Source of the DNA: Paenibacillus sp. RC67
GTDB lineage: Bacteria; Bacillota; Bacilli; Paenibacillales; NBRC-103111
Assembly: GCF_030020805.1 (NCBI RefSeq)
Contig: NZ_CP125098.1
Coordinates: 1,282,001 to 1,346,000, forward strand
DNA length: 64,000 nucleotides
Direction: 5' to 3'
This document shows, piece by piece, positions 16,875-25,964 of this stretch (the first letter of the stretch is position 1; every line of letters begins with the position of its first letter). The position numbers and the translations under genes were made by a program. Under the pieces are notes generated by a model, which was not told the DNA's origin, made no database searches, and saw only the letters and a program-made list of their open reading frames with translations.

Positions 16875-16910
16875 AAGTGTGCGGACCTAATGGTTCACAC
16901 ACTTTCTTTC
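16875..16910. terminator. Bidirectional terminator hairpin
   Basis: GTGTGCGGACC, loop TAAT, GGTTCACACAC, with one mismatch and one G-U. It is flanked by an A-run on the left and a T-rich tail on the right. It sits between convergent genes. Confidence 0.75.
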
Positions 16911-16965
16911 GTGTTATAGCTACAAACGGATTGATGCGCGTCTTAATACAGTATCGTATTTATCC

Positions 16966-18033
16966 TTATGATTCGTTTCGGGCAAGCTCCTTACGTACGA
17001 TGGGGGCGACACGGGTACCGAGCAGCTCGATAGCGTGCATGACTTCACGATGCGGCATCGTGCCGACGTTGACGTGCAGGAAGAAGCGGGTGACCCCTAA
17101 GTTTTTGCGCAGCAGAATAATCTTTTCTGCAACATATTCAGGATCTCCGACATAGAGTGCGCCTCTTAGGCTGCGCGCGGCATCATAAGTTGCTCGAGTG
17201 TAATGCTGCCCCCAGCCCCGTTCGCGCCCGATGACGTTCATTTGGGCTTGCGTTGTAGGGAAGAACAGATCGGCGGCTTGCTCAGTTGTGTCTCCGACAA
17301 ATCCGTGCGAATGAGTGGCGATCTCCAGTTTATCAGGATCATGTCCCGCTCTAGCGGCGGCCTCCTTATAGAGGGCGACTAACGGAGCAAAGCTCTCTGG
17401 CATTCCCCCGATAATGGCGAAGGCAATCGGAAGACCGAGCATGCCAGCACGAACAGCCGATTGTGCATTTCCGCCGCTTGCGATCCACACAGGAAGAGGA
17501 TCTTGAACGGAACGGGGATATACACCCAGATTATTTATGGCTGGCCGATGACCACCTTGCCAGGTTACTTTCTCTGATTCTCTAATTTTAAGCAGCAGCT
17601 CCAGTTTTTCTTCGAATAATTCGTCGTAATCGTCCAGGCTGTAGCCGAAGAGAGGGAAAGATTCAATGAACGAGCCCCGACCAGCCATAATTTCAGCTCG
17701 ACCGTTAGAGATACCGTCAAGGGTAGAGAAAGCTTGATATACGCGGACCGGATCATCCGAGGACAACACGGTAACGGCACTTGTAAGCCTGATCCGCTTG
17801 GTCATCGCTGCCGCTGCAGCTAATACAACAGCAGGTGAGGTACCTGCATAATCTGCTCGATGATGCTCTCCAATCCCGTACACATCTAGACCGACCTGGT
17901 CGGCAAGTACAATCTCCTCAACGGCATCACGTAGCCGCTCGGCATGGCTAATGGTTTTACCGGTTACAGGGTCCGGTGTTGCTTCCAGAAATGTACTGAT
18001 TCCTATTTCCATTTTGTTTGTCAGATTGGGCAT
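16966..18033 (-). CDS. LLM-class (luciferase-like) flavin-dependent monooxygenase
   Basis: A 355-residue bacterial-luciferase-fold TIM barrel. Typical segments are [10 protein letters not shown] near residue 52, [18 protein letters not shown], and [15 protein letters not shown], the flavin-binding loop. It uses reduced flavin from a partner reductase to oxygenate a small molecule. No reductase gene is adjacent. AAGGAGGCG precedes the ATG. It is a single-gene unit. Many paralogues exist in Paenibacillus, so the substrate is not predictable. Confidence 0.88.
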   Translation of the reverse strand: MPNLTNKMEIGISTFLEATPDPVTGKTISHAERLRDAVEEIVLADQVGLDVYGIGEHHRADYAGTSPAVVLAAAAAMTKRIRLTSAVTVLSSDDPVRVYQAFSTLDGISNGRAEIMAGRGSFIESFPLFGYSLDDYDELFEEKLELLLKIRESEKVTWQGGHRPAINNLGVYPRSVQDPLPVWIASGGNAQSAVRAGMLGLPIAFAIIGGMPESFAPLVALYKEAAARAGHDPDKLEIATHSHGFVGDTTEQAADLFFPTTQAQMNVIGRERGWGQHYTRATYDAARSLRGALYVGDPEYVAEKIILLRKNLGVTRFFLHVNVGTMPHREVMHAIELLGTRVAPIVRKELARNES

Positions 18034-18292
18034 TTTTGATTCGCCTCCTTATATCCTATACTTTACTCATTTTTTTATCGTTTCTCAACTAAAGTAAGTA
18101 AGTTAAGCTTTTCCAGAGCAGATTGCTAGATAATTTATGCAACGGCAACTAACAGATGATGGCTCTAACCTATAAGTAATAGGGTCATGAAATGATTTAG
18201 TATAATCGTTTTTTATCGAGATTTAACAGGAAGAAGTTGGTAAAATAATTATCTAGTGGTAAAGATTTATCCAAGCTCTAAGGGGGATCAAG

Positions 18293-19309
18293 ATGAAGAG
18301 GTTTTTTCAATTGGATACCGATGAAAGCAGGCGCTCTTTGATGTCACGAGCAAGACAAGTTGCGTTGTTAGCATTGCAAAAGTATGACGTGAATTGGGAA
18401 CATATTCATTATAACCAGTTATCAGATACAATTACTTTCAAAATTGAAGCGGAAGACGATGAGTGTTTCTTGATGCGAATACATTCCGATATGATGACGC
18501 AAGAGGAAATTTTATCTGAAGTTATGGTTCTCAACGCACTGAGTCCTTGCGTCGATTTCTCTATACCGGAGGGAATTGCAAGCCGTGATGGGTCCTATGT
18601 ACTGGAGATTCATACGGAACAAGGTTACCACAACCCTAGCGTTACATTGATGCGATGGGTGAACGGGGAGCTAGCCAGCGGGAAGCTCACGGACAGTCGG
18701 GTGTTCAATATAGGAATCATGACAGCGAAACTTCATGAGGCGAGCATGAGATTCGTCCCGCCTACTGGTTTTACTCGTCCTACTTGGGGAGAGGATAGCT
18801 TTAGATGTGATATGACCAAGCTGGGGCAATATTATAATGTTTTCTTATCAGATGAAGCTTGGAAATCATACCAGGCGGCTGCCGATAAAATCATTTCTGA
18901 ATTGGGCGTTATGCATCAAACAAACGAAAATTACGGATTCATCCATTCCGATCTACATATTGGCAATCTGGTGTTCAACGGCGATGAAGTCAGCCCAATT
19001 GATTTTGGTCGTTGCGGTTACGGATATTTTCTATATGATGTAGCAGGTGCGATATTAGGTCTGTACCCACAGCAGCGAGTCCTTTTCATTCAAGGCTACG
19101 AGAGTGCAAGAAAGCTGCAGGAGCATTATGTTAGTCACTTGGAATGTTTTTTTGTTATGTTCATGATCGAGAACTATTGCACACATTGTTCCGATCCGAG
19201 AGAAACGGCTGGTTTAATCGCAGAACAACCCTATGCCCAAGCCATCATAAGAGCGTATCTTAACGGCGAACCTTTTCTATTTAATCCGATCCCATTAATA
19301 GATATATAA
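18293..19309 (+). CDS. APH-fold phosphotransferase (SrkA/fructosamine-kinase-like)
   Basis: A 338-residue protein with the kinase core HSDLHIGN (Asp220, Asn225) and metal-binding Asp237 in PIDFGRCGYG. The N lobe has the strand pair around TFKIEAEDDECFLMRIH, which supplies the ATP-contacting residues. The FGRCGYGYFLYDV tail after the metal Asp resembles stress-response kinases and spore-type kinases rather than classical aminoglycoside kinases. AGGGGGATC precedes the ATG. It stands alone, with 258 bp of unassigned DNA upstream. Confidence 0.8.
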   Translation: MKRFFQLDTDESRRSLMSRARQVALLALQKYDVNWEHIHYNQLSDTITFKIEAEDDECFLMRIHSDMMTQEEILSEVMVLNALSPCVDFSIPEGIASRDGSYVLEIHTEQGYHNPSVTLMRWVNGELASGKLTDSRVFNIGIMTAKLHEASMRFVPPTGFTRPTWGEDSFRCDMTKLGQYYNVFLSDEAWKSYQAAADKIISELGVMHQTNENYGFIHSDLHIGNLVFNGDEVSPIDFGRCGYGYFLYDVAGAILGLYPQQRVLFIQGYESARKLQEHYVSHLECFFVMFMIENYCTHCSDPRETAGLIAEQPYAQAIIRAYLNGEPFLFNPIPLIDI

Positions 19310-19380
19310 TATTCATGATCTTGGTAAACCAAGCCGCGGGTTCGATTGTGATTGGTTTAAAGTAATACAATTCTAACAAG

Positions 19381-19413
19381 CAGGCTGCTGCGATAACCCT
19401 ATTCGGCAGCCTG
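19381..19413. terminator. Terminator-like hairpin between convergent genes
   Basis: A perfect 8 bp stem CAGGCTGC/GCAGCCTG with a 17 nt loop. It lacks a clean T-run on either side, so confidence is moderate. Confidence 0.5.
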
Positions 19414-19454
19414 TTAGGTTATAGTTCGTTTTATTCAGATAAGATGACTTGACA

Positions 19455-20306
19455 CTATGATTGGGATAAAAGCTTCTTAATCTTTGAGATGGTTTCCTCA
19501 TCGTCTAAAGGCAAATTAATCGTTACTGTAAGGTGAGGAGCCGTTGTTAAAAGGAACGAGATCTGATCGAATACAAGACGTCCTGCTGTCGGATGATCAT
19601 TGATTTTCTTCCCTTCAGGGCCGCTCAGGACGTCGTGCTGTGGCCACCAAGCTCTGAATTCTGCGCTAGCCTGATTCAATTCCTCGATAAACTCCCCCCA
19701 CCAAGGATCGCCTACGAAGTTTCCGTATTTGGCGCGAAAGTTAGCCAATCGATGCCGGGCATGATTTTCCCAATTCTCCTTAAGCAATTGACGAACATAG
19801 GGGGAAGTAAACGTCCGCCAAATAGAATTCAATTCTCGCTCCGACATAGCCTCATAATTCCCATATACCAAGCAGGCAGCCTTATTCCATGCAACGATAT
19901 TAAGGCGTTGGTCCGTAACGTAGGCCGGACTTGTTCCTTGCAGATCAAGGAACGTTTGCAGCGTTGAGCTTATATGGTTATCCAATGGCGTCATATCGGC
20001 AGGCAGTTGCTGAATTGCTAGCATAAATAAATGTTTACGCTCATTGGAGTCAAGCTGGAGAGTCCGAGCGATGCTTTCCAGAACTTGAGCGGATACTTGA
20101 ATATTTCGCGCTTGCTCAAGCCAAGTGTACCAATCTACGCTGACGCCTGAGAGCATTGCCACCTCTCCACGACGTAGTCCTGGCGTGCGCCTTCTGCCTC
20201 CACTAGGCAAGCCAGCTTGCTCTGGCGATATGCGGGCACGCCGAGTTCGCAAAAACAGCGCCAGCTCATGAAGCCGCTCATTAGCGTTTGGTTCCGACAT
20301 GTTCAT
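19455..20306 (-). CDS. XRE/MmyB-family transcriptional regulator
   Basis: A 283-residue regulator. The N-terminal HTH (RRTPGLRRGEVAMLSGVSVDWY) is the hallmark of the MmyB group, followed by the EQARNIQVS segment. The C-terminal PAS-like MmyB ligand domain (about 110-283) contains WNKAACLVYG and DPWWGEFI. Family members bind fatty-acid-like ligands and often sit next to an oxidoreductase or transporter they control. Here the divergent neighbour is a DHA2 pump at 20446, and an inverted repeat lies between them. Confidence 0.88.
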   Translation of the reverse strand: MNMSEPNANERLHELALFLRTRRARISPEQAGLPSGGRRRTPGLRRGEVAMLSGVSVDWYTWLEQARNIQVSAQVLESIARTLQLDSNERKHLFMLAIQQLPADMTPLDNHISSTLQTFLDLQGTSPAYVTDQRLNIVAWNKAACLVYGNYEAMSERELNSIWRTFTSPYVRQLLKENWENHARHRLANFRAKYGNFVGDPWWGEFIEELNQASAEFRAWWPQHDVLSGPEGKKINDHPTAGRLVFDQISFLLTTAPHLTVTINLPLDDEETISKIKKLLSQS

Positions 20307-20398
20307 CTACCCCTATCGTTGATTATTGTAGGAGTAAATCTCCTAGGATAAACCCTCATCTTATTTTAATCTACCATCCATTATACACTGTCCGTGAA

Positions 20399-20417
20399 GG
20401 AAGTGACCTGTACTTCC
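20399..20417. promoter_or_regulatory. Putative operator between MmyB-type regulator and MFS pump
   Basis: Inverted repeat GGAAGT-N7-ACTTCC, about 30 bp before the pump start and downstream of a TATAC-type -10-like element. It is the only clear dyad in this 139 bp divergent spacer. Confidence 0.4.
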
Positions 20418-20445
20418 ATTTTGTAATAGAAGGGATGGATTACCT

Positions 20446-21831
20446 TTGGAAAAATTAATGCAAATTCAAACGGAGAGCACCACCAAGCTGACTAAGGTGC
20501 TGCTGCTTCTTGGGATTTCGCTCGGTTATTTTATGGTGCTTCTGGACACAACGGTCGTGAGCATTGCTCTGCCAGCCATTCAAAATGAATGGGGAGGAGG
20601 AATAGTCGACCTGCAATGGGTAGTTAATGCGTACACCATTGTTTTCACTGGTTTACTGCTCTCCATGGGTGGGATTGCTGACAAGCTGGGAGCGAAGCGC
20701 GTATATATAGGCGGTCTTGTTCTATTTCTTGCGGCTTCAGCAGTGACTGCTGCTGTCCCGTCGCTTCAATGGCTCATCACCATGCGTGCGATACTCGGTA
20801 TAGGAGGTGCCGCGCTCATGCCTTCGTCTCTCTCGCTTCTTGCTCATACTTTTCCCAAACCGGCTGAGCGTGCACGGGTTCTTGGTATTTGGGCAGCGGT
20901 TACCGGATTTGCGATGGCGTCAGGACCGGTCATAGGTGGATTCCTGGTCGACTCGTTCGGTTGGCGCAGCATATTCCTTCTCAATGTGCCTCTTGCCGTA
21001 GCAAGTCTAATTATAACTTCGCTGCTTGTTACTGAAATGAAACGGAAGCAAGGGCAAAGGTACGACCTGTTGGGTCAAATCTTGGCCATCGCCGCTATAT
21101 CTGCCCTGTCCTACGCTATTATGGAGGGGGAAGCGTACGGATGGCAATCCCTAGTTATTACAGTGGCATTTGGTTTGGCACTGCTTAGCGCTATCTTATT
21201 TTTAATCGTTGAAGCAAAGGGGAAGGCGCCAATGCTTCCGCTAGCCATTTTCAAAAACGCCACGGTCTCAGCTGGAATGGCTGCTGGTATGGCGATTAAT
21301 ATCGGCTTGTCGGCTATTCTTTTTGTACTGCCCTTATTCTATGAACAAATTAGTGGATTATCCGCTCATTTAGCTGGACTTGCTCTTCTGCCGATGACGA
21401 TTCCACTTGCTGTCAACCCGATAGTTACCGGACGTATTGTAAGCCGTATTGGTGCCCGAATACCAATGACAGTCGGCTTTGGCCTCACGGCACTGGGGAC
21501 ACTTCTGCAAACGGGAGTGGACGTGAACACGAGCTATATCCTCTCATGGGGTGGTTTGCTGCTGGTAGGCTTCGGAGTGTCTTTTACGATACCTTCGCTT
21601 ATGGCGGCCGTAATATCTTCCGTGCCAAAGGAACAAACCGGGATCGTATCAGGCGCGCTCAATTCCAGCAGACAGCTTGGTGCTACGCTTGGTGTTGCAT
21701 TTATCGGCGCGATATTGAACGGCAGCGAATCTTTTATTGTCGGGATGCACGGGGCTCTCATCGTTACAGCTGCAATCTTATTGGGCGGCAGCTTACTTTC
21801 GTTCTTATTTATGGGGCGTTCGATGGCATAG
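20446..21831 (+). CDS. DHA2-family MFS efflux transporter
   Basis: A 461-residue, about 14-segment major facilitator protein. It has the LDTTVVSIALPAI signature of DHA2 in the first helix, motif A-like GGIADKLGAKR after helix two, and a GP motif (ASGPVIGGFL) in helix five. It would export a hydrophobic drug with proton exchange. A TTG at 20446 follows GGGATGG at normal spacing; an ATG four codons later is the alternative. It is divergent from the MmyB-like regulator, which probably controls it. It differs from the first pump in lacking the long C-terminal loop. Confidence 0.88.
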   Translation: MEKLMQIQTESTTKLTKVLLLLGISLGYFMVLLDTTVVSIALPAIQNEWGGGIVDLQWVVNAYTIVFTGLLLSMGGIADKLGAKRVYIGGLVLFLAASAVTAAVPSLQWLITMRAILGIGGAALMPSSLSLLAHTFPKPAERARVLGIWAAVTGFAMASGPVIGGFLVDSFGWRSIFLLNVPLAVASLIITSLLVTEMKRKQGQRYDLLGQILAIAAISALSYAIMEGEAYGWQSLVITVAFGLALLSAILFLIVEAKGKAPMLPLAIFKNATVSAGMAAGMAINIGLSAILFVLPLFYEQISGLSAHLAGLALLPMTIPLAVNPIVTGRIVSRIGARIPMTVGFGLTALGTLLQTGVDVNTSYILSWGGLLLVGFGVSFTIPSLMAAVISSVPKEQTGIVSGALNSSRQLGATLGVAFIGAILNGSESFIVGMHGALIVTAAILLGGSLLSFLFMGRSMA

Positions 21832-21971
21832 GAAACTCGTTGATCCATTGACAACTCAAGCGAGTCCACCGATTGCCTGTTAGGATCACTTCAAAGGAAA
21901 GCATCTTCCGATACTTATTGATCTCTTACAGATGGAATAGTATGATTTTTCCAAATCTTGTTTGAGGAGAA

Positions 21972-22730
21972 ATGTCATTGAGATACTTGGACACATGCTT
22001 TTCTGAAGTCGATATTGTGAAAGATATTTTATTTTCAGAAGCGATCAACGTACAGGGTGATCTTGATAAGCTTAAGCTGGATATTTATACTCCGACCGAC
22101 GATAAAGAAATGAAGAGACCTGCAATTATTTGGATACATGGGGGCGGGTTTAGACCGGGTAAGGACAAAAGCCAGAATTATATAGTCGAGTTTGCAAAAC
22201 GATTTGCGCTAAAAGGATACGTTTGTGTTGCTCCTGATTATAGAGTAAGAGAAAATCCTCGTGATGACTTTAAAGGAACGATGTCGGATGCATTATCCGA
22301 TGCTTCCTGTGCCCTGGATTGGGTACGAAATAACAGCAAGAAGTATGGTGTTGACACACAAAAGCTTTTTATCGCAGGTGGTTCTGCTGGTGGAATGATA
22401 GCTGTTAACCTATGCTATGGTGACGGTACTTACGGACGGCAACCAGACAGAAGCGGCGTTCAGGCCATGCTGAATTTATGGGGTTCCCCTAAAGATTTAC
22501 ACTTAGATGTTCACTCGAATAGCATTCCTGCCTTAACCATACATGGTACCGCAGATGAAATTATCAAATTCGAAAATAGCTGCAGCTTCACCAACAGACT
22601 AAATGAAGCTGGGGTGAAGAGTGTGTTTCTTCCTTTAGATGGTGCACCGCATACACCCATTGCCCATATGGAGTATATGGATTCTGAATTTTCTAGATTT
22701 TTGATTGATATATTAGTTGGATCCTTTTAG
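21972..22730 (+). CDS. Alpha/beta hydrolase, esterase (BD-FAE/acetylxylan-esterase-like)
   Basis: A 252-residue carboxylesterase. The oxyanion motif HGGG is at 56-59, nucleophile Ser138 is in GGSAGG, and the catalytic acid and base are Asp195 (HGTADEI) and His227 (APHTP). There is no signal peptide, so it is cytoplasmic. The substrate is probably a short acyl ester. The ATG at 21972 is only 2 bp after GAGGAG, so the TTG two codons later (21978), at 8 bp, may be the true start. It is followed by a decayed Nudix fragment. Confidence 0.86.
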   Translation: MSLRYLDTCFSEVDIVKDILFSEAINVQGDLDKLKLDIYTPTDDKEMKRPAIIWIHGGGFRPGKDKSQNYIVEFAKRFALKGYVCVAPDYRVRENPRDDFKGTMSDALSDASCALDWVRNNSKKYGVDTQKLFIAGGSAGGMIAVNLCYGDGTYGRQPDRSGVQAMLNLWGSPKDLHLDVHSNSIPALTIHGTADEIIKFENSCSFTNRLNEAGVKSVFLPLDGAPHTPIAHMEYMDSEFSRFLIDILVGSF

Positions 22731-22740
22731 TTAAAAATGT

Positions 22741-22925
22741 GACGGGGAAATTCGACCTACTGGGGGGATTTTCTGGGATGGATGGTGGAAGAAGAAACTT
22801 TAGAACAAGCGGCTGTCCGTGAAAGCGAGAGAGGAATCGGGATGCCTGTTCTGCGTAACGAGTTAAGATTAAGTCCATCGGTTGAAAATTCTGCCCCTTG
22901 CTATGCTTACGAAGGCACCGTGTAA
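22741..22925 (+). pseudogene. Nudix hydrolase fragment, decayed
   Basis: Two frames combine to a degraded Nudix core. GKFDLLGGFSGMDGG matches the usual GKxxLPGGFxDxGE. A frame change then gives EETLEQAAVRE followed by SERGIGMPVLRNELRL, where the canonical REVREEIGM has been scrambled by small indels. No start codon or full N terminus remains. The stop is at 22925, directly before the cytidine deaminase-like gene. Confidence 0.6.
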
Positions 22926-22958
22926 TTTTATAAGACGAAGTGAATGCTGGGGAGTCCA

Positions 22959-23249
22959 TTGAATATTGAGCAGAGACTATATCAAGCTGCTATCGAATTA
23001 ATTGAAAGAAAGTCCCATAAATTTAATACTCCGATAACACATTCCCTCTGTGTCATTAGAAATAACGAAACAGCTGAATATTCAATATTGACTCCGTGCG
23101 GCATCTGTCAGGAAAGACTGTTTTATTGGGGGGCGAAAGTCAAAGCGGCTGTATCCACTTCGGACGGGAGTCTTTGTTTTAAAACTTTGGAAGAGATACA
23201 GCCTTATCACTGGTACCAAGCAATTAAAGATGGGAAGGAAAATCAATGA
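22959..23249 (+). CDS. Cytidine deaminase-like protein, internally deleted
   Basis: A 96-residue protein from TTG 22959, placed by GGGGAG 5 bp upstream. The N terminus (NIEQRLYQAAIELIE) and the C-terminal half (THSLCVIRNN, then PCGICQERLFYWG with two Zn-binding Cys) match small Bacillota cytidine/blasticidin deaminases of about 135-145 residues. The middle part, which should carry the third Zn ligand and the catalytic Glu (a C/H-x-E motif), is missing: the sequence jumps from ERKSHKFNTP to THSLCV. The frame is intact but catalysis is unlikely. Its stop overlaps the convergent transporter gene by 7 bp. Confidence 0.6.
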   Translation: MNIEQRLYQAAIELIERKSHKFNTPITHSLCVIRNNETAEYSILTPCGICQERLFYWGAKVKAAVSTSDGSLCFKTLEEIQPYHWYQAIKDGKENQ

Positions 23250-23983
23250 ATTGCCGCCCAAAGCAAAGAGATTCCTGAGCAAAACAGTAAAATGTCCAGC
23301 ACATACTGGAACGAAACGACACTCATTCTTTGTACGACAGCCTTGGCCACTAAGGTGCCTAGCATAAGTGAGCTGCCGACGATAACTCCATTGAGGATCA
23401 TGTCTAACGGGAGAGCTCCCAGCTCCTGAAACGTTACGATCTTGCTGAAATAAATAACTAGCGAACTGGCGGCTTCCGTGGCTAGGAACGCTCCCTTTGT
23501 TAGTCCGTACGAAGTGAAAGCCGGCACGCTGAGCGGTCCTGTAGATAGAACCATACCGGTCAAAAAGCCTATGACAGCTCCAGATATAGACAACTGCCAT
23601 AGGGATATATGTACATTTTTTGATTTTAACCAGTGCCTGGCCGGAATAATCAGCAAGAAAAATAAAGCCAGCCCTATATCAATAATATGAACGGGTAATA
23701 CCCACAATGTGCGTGCTCCTAGTGCTGCAGCAGGGATGCCTGGAAGTGAGTACGCCACAAATGCTTTCCAATGAATTTCACGCCTCCAAGTGACGACTCT
23801 AGCAATATTCGCCATGACAGCCGCTACGGCCATAATGGGTACCGCTTGCTTAGGACCGAAGGCAAATACAAGAACGGGCAAGAGCATGATGGACGAGCCT
23901 GTACCGATGATGCCGCTAATCGCACCTGCTGCCAACCCTACGATTAAAACAAAAACGTACGTTTCCAAAATAACACTCCCCAT
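23243..23983 (-). CDS. TSUP (TauE/SafE) family membrane transporter
   Basis: A 246-residue, roughly eight-segment membrane protein. The N-terminal repeat GLAAGAISGIIGTGSSIMLLPVL is the TSUP signature, and a second half-repeat (GAVIGFLTGMVLSTGPLSVPAF) lies near residue 135. Family members export sulfite, sulfoacetate or other small organic anions; specificity is unclear. It is a single gene with no regulator adjacent. The 3' end overlaps the opposing deaminase-like gene. Confidence 0.85.
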   Translation of the reverse strand: MGSVILETYVFVLIVGLAAGAISGIIGTGSSIMLLPVLVFAFGPKQAVPIMAVAAVMANIARVVTWRREIHWKAFVAYSLPGIPAAALGARTLWVLPVHIIDIGLALFFLLIIPARHWLKSKNVHISLWQLSISGAVIGFLTGMVLSTGPLSVPAFTSYGLTKGAFLATEAASSLVIYFSKIVTFQELGALPLDMILNGVIVGSSLMLGTLVAKAVVQRMSVVSFQYVLDILLFCSGISLLWAAIH

Positions 23984-24160
23984 ACCACCAATGAATAGCT
24001 ATCAATAGATTTGAACGCACTTATGATTGTAACAAGGGCTCTTATTGAGGACAAGACATAGAACTATCTCACAGGTGATTTTGGACAAGAAGAAGCCTTC
24101 ATTATTAATCTAAATTTATCCAACTTATGGTAATATGGAAATAATAGGGGAGGGAGCAAG

Positions 24161-24646
24161 ATGAAGCTACAAGTCGAAGGAGTCTCGGAATTAGTGTTGG
24201 AGGTTCAATCTATGGAAAGAGCAGTCCATTTCTGGTCTGATCAACTGGGATTCCCCATTGTCGATCAGTGGAGCTATGCTAATGGTCAATTCGATACGAG
24301 CGGTGTGGGAACGATCTGGGCTACCTGGCTCTACATCGGCGGCAATACGCGGCTCGGATTATGGCTCCCAAGACATTTTTCGGAAGAGCAGCTGCACATC
24401 AAGGATTCCCCAATCAGTCAGTGGAAAAAGGGCTTATATGACGAAGGCGGCCTTCATGTTCATTTTGCTTTATACGTTAAGCCTGAGAGCTTCGAAGACA
24501 ACATAGCCACACTGAAAGCTTTGAATGTTGATTTATTAATCTTTTCACAAGATGATCCGGAAGCAAGCAATCTGTATTTCAAAGATACGGAAGGCAATAT
24601 TGTCGAGCTGTATACCAAGAATATGAATAAGTTTTATGGTTCTTGA
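24161..24646 (+). CDS. VOC-superfamily (glyoxalase/bleomycin-resistance-type) protein
   Basis: A 161-residue protein with two beta-alpha-beta-beta-beta repeats. It opens VSELVLEVQSMERAVHFWSDQLGF and ends with LYFKDTEGNIVELYTKN, whose final Glu is the usual metal ligand. A middle GGLHVHFALYV strand gives another His candidate. It may be a metal-dependent dioxygenase, isomerase, thiol transferase or a drug-binding protein. GGGGAGGGAGC precedes the ATG. A hairpin follows. Confidence 0.82.
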   Translation: MKLQVEGVSELVLEVQSMERAVHFWSDQLGFPIVDQWSYANGQFDTSGVGTIWATWLYIGGNTRLGLWLPRHFSEEQLHIKDSPISQWKKGLYDEGGLHVHFALYVKPESFEDNIATLKALNVDLLIFSQDDPEASNLYFKDTEGNIVELYTKNMNKFYGS

Positions 24647-24677
24647 CCTAAAACAACTTGCCATTTATCAACTAGAG

Positions 24678-24715
24678 AGGGACGGACCGTTACACAGCAG
24701 GTTTCATCCGTCCCT
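24678..24715. terminator. Hairpin between convergent VOC and esterase genes
   Basis: A perfect 9 bp stem AGGGACGGA/TCCGTCCCT with a 20 nt loop and a short T-rich tail. It is placed between two convergent stops. Confidence 0.6.
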
Positions 24716-24737
24716 TCTTGCGTTGAGAAATAGCGCA

Positions 24738-25649
24738 TTATTCCTGCGTCCGCAGTTGTCTGGCAATCAAATCATAAACGTCGTGTCCGTCTTCAAATAC
24801 GTCGGTCATGGCATAAAATAAATGGATCATGCCTTCGTACCGCTTCATGGTCACTTGGATTCCGCTCTCGGCCAGCTTTTGTCCGTACCGTTCTCCTTCA
24901 TCCCGCAATGGATCATATTCAGCAGTTACGATCAAAGCAGGGGGCACATCATTCGTATCGCCAAGCAGGGGCGAAGCGAGCGGATTGGTTTTATCAGCAG
25001 CGTCGTTGAGGTAGTGGTCTGCGCAGTAATTGAGAAGCGCGCTGGTCAGAAAATATCCTGATCCGTAGGTTTGCTTAGACTCGTATTCGCCCGACCAGTC
25101 TGTCAAAGGGCAAAGCAGTATTTGATAAGAAATAGTCGGCAAACCGTTCTTGGGAGCTTGTTGAGCCACTACGGCAGCCAGATTCGCACCTACACTTTCA
25201 CCTGAAACGACCATCTTATCGGGGTTTACACCAAGCGACTTGGCATTTTTGTATACCCATTGTGCGGCAAATAATGCTTCATCCACCGGTACGGGAAATT
25301 TATACTCAGGAGCAAGATGGTAATCTACAGATACGACAGCATAACCGGTTGATGAAGCCAGCTTGCTGCACATCGGGTCATAGTCACCCATTCGGTTGAA
25401 TACAAAGCCGCCCCCATGATAGAAATTAATAACAGGCAATGGTTGGTCTTCGGACGGACGGTATATTCTTACTGAGAATTCTCCATGAGGACCTTGAAGC
25501 TCATAATCCTCTTTCTTTACCGACTCGAAGCTGTCCGAAATGGCATTGGCGACAACGGTCTTTCTTATTTCTTCAGGTGACATGAGGTGAAGTGCAGGGA
25601 ACTCCGAAATATCCTCCAAAAATTGTTTGGTTTGCTCTGGCATTCTCAT
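24738..25649 (-). CDS. Alpha/beta hydrolase of the hormone-sensitive-lipase family
   Basis: A 303-residue esterase/lipase. HGGG at 78-81 is followed by nucleophile Ser152 in GESVGAN, Asp246 in AEYDPLRDEG and His276 in GMIHLF. The VDYHLAPEYKFP segment is diagnostic of the HSL (family IV) group. There is no signal sequence, so it is intracellular. It likely hydrolyses short or medium acyl esters. The nucleophile elbow has Val in place of the usual Ala (GESVGAN versus GDSAGGN), a variant seen in some family members. It is a single gene. Confidence 0.88.
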   Translation of the reverse strand: MRMPEQTKQFLEDISEFPALHLMSPEEIRKTVVANAISDSFESVKKEDYELQGPHGEFSVRIYRPSEDQPLPVINFYHGGGFVFNRMGDYDPMCSKLASSTGYAVVSVDYHLAPEYKFPVPVDEALFAAQWVYKNAKSLGVNPDKMVVSGESVGANLAAVVAQQAPKNGLPTISYQILLCPLTDWSGEYESKQTYGSGYFLTSALLNYCADHYLNDAADKTNPLASPLLGDTNDVPPALIVTAEYDPLRDEGERYGQKLAESGIQVTMKRYEGMIHLFYAMTDVFEDGHDVYDLIARQLRTQE

Positions 25650-25732
25650 ATGCGTTACCCTCTTTCTTTTAAATGGGATGGGATCAAATCCTGTAATTCA
25701 ACAATAATTCATTACCGGATTGTTGTTAAGAA

Positions 25733-25767
25733 GGCACTTTAAAGTGGCTTACCGACTTAAAAGTGCC
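25733..25767. repeat. Inverted repeat in an intergenic gap
   Basis: GGCACTTT/AAAGTGCC, 8 bp arms with 19 nt between them, about 85 bp upstream of the esterase start. No T-run follows. Its role is unclear. Confidence 0.4.
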
Positions 25768-25772
25768 CGATT

Positions 25773-25949
25773 TGCAAGAGGTATGGCTTTGAGCGATTAG
25801 ATTTGAATAGGCTCATAAGTATAATCGGCCCTAGGAATCTACCGTCTATTCGAGTTGCGGAGAAGATCGGCTTTACGAAGGAAAAGGAAGCTTTTATTTT
25901 TGAAAAATATCATTCGATCTATTCTGGAGCTGCTATTAGACGGGAATGA
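25773..25949 (+). pseudogene. GNAT acetyltransferase C-terminal remnant
   Basis: An open frame without a start codon encodes YGFERLDLNRLISIIGPRN, then NLPSIRVAEKIGFTKEKE. The N-x-x-S-x-R-V-A-E-K-x-G-F block is the standard end of RimJ/RimL-type GNAT enzymes. The frame ends at TGA 25947-25949, just before the Nudix gene. The N-terminal two thirds are absent. Confidence 0.65.
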
Positions 25950-25964
25950 CAATGGGGAGAAAAG

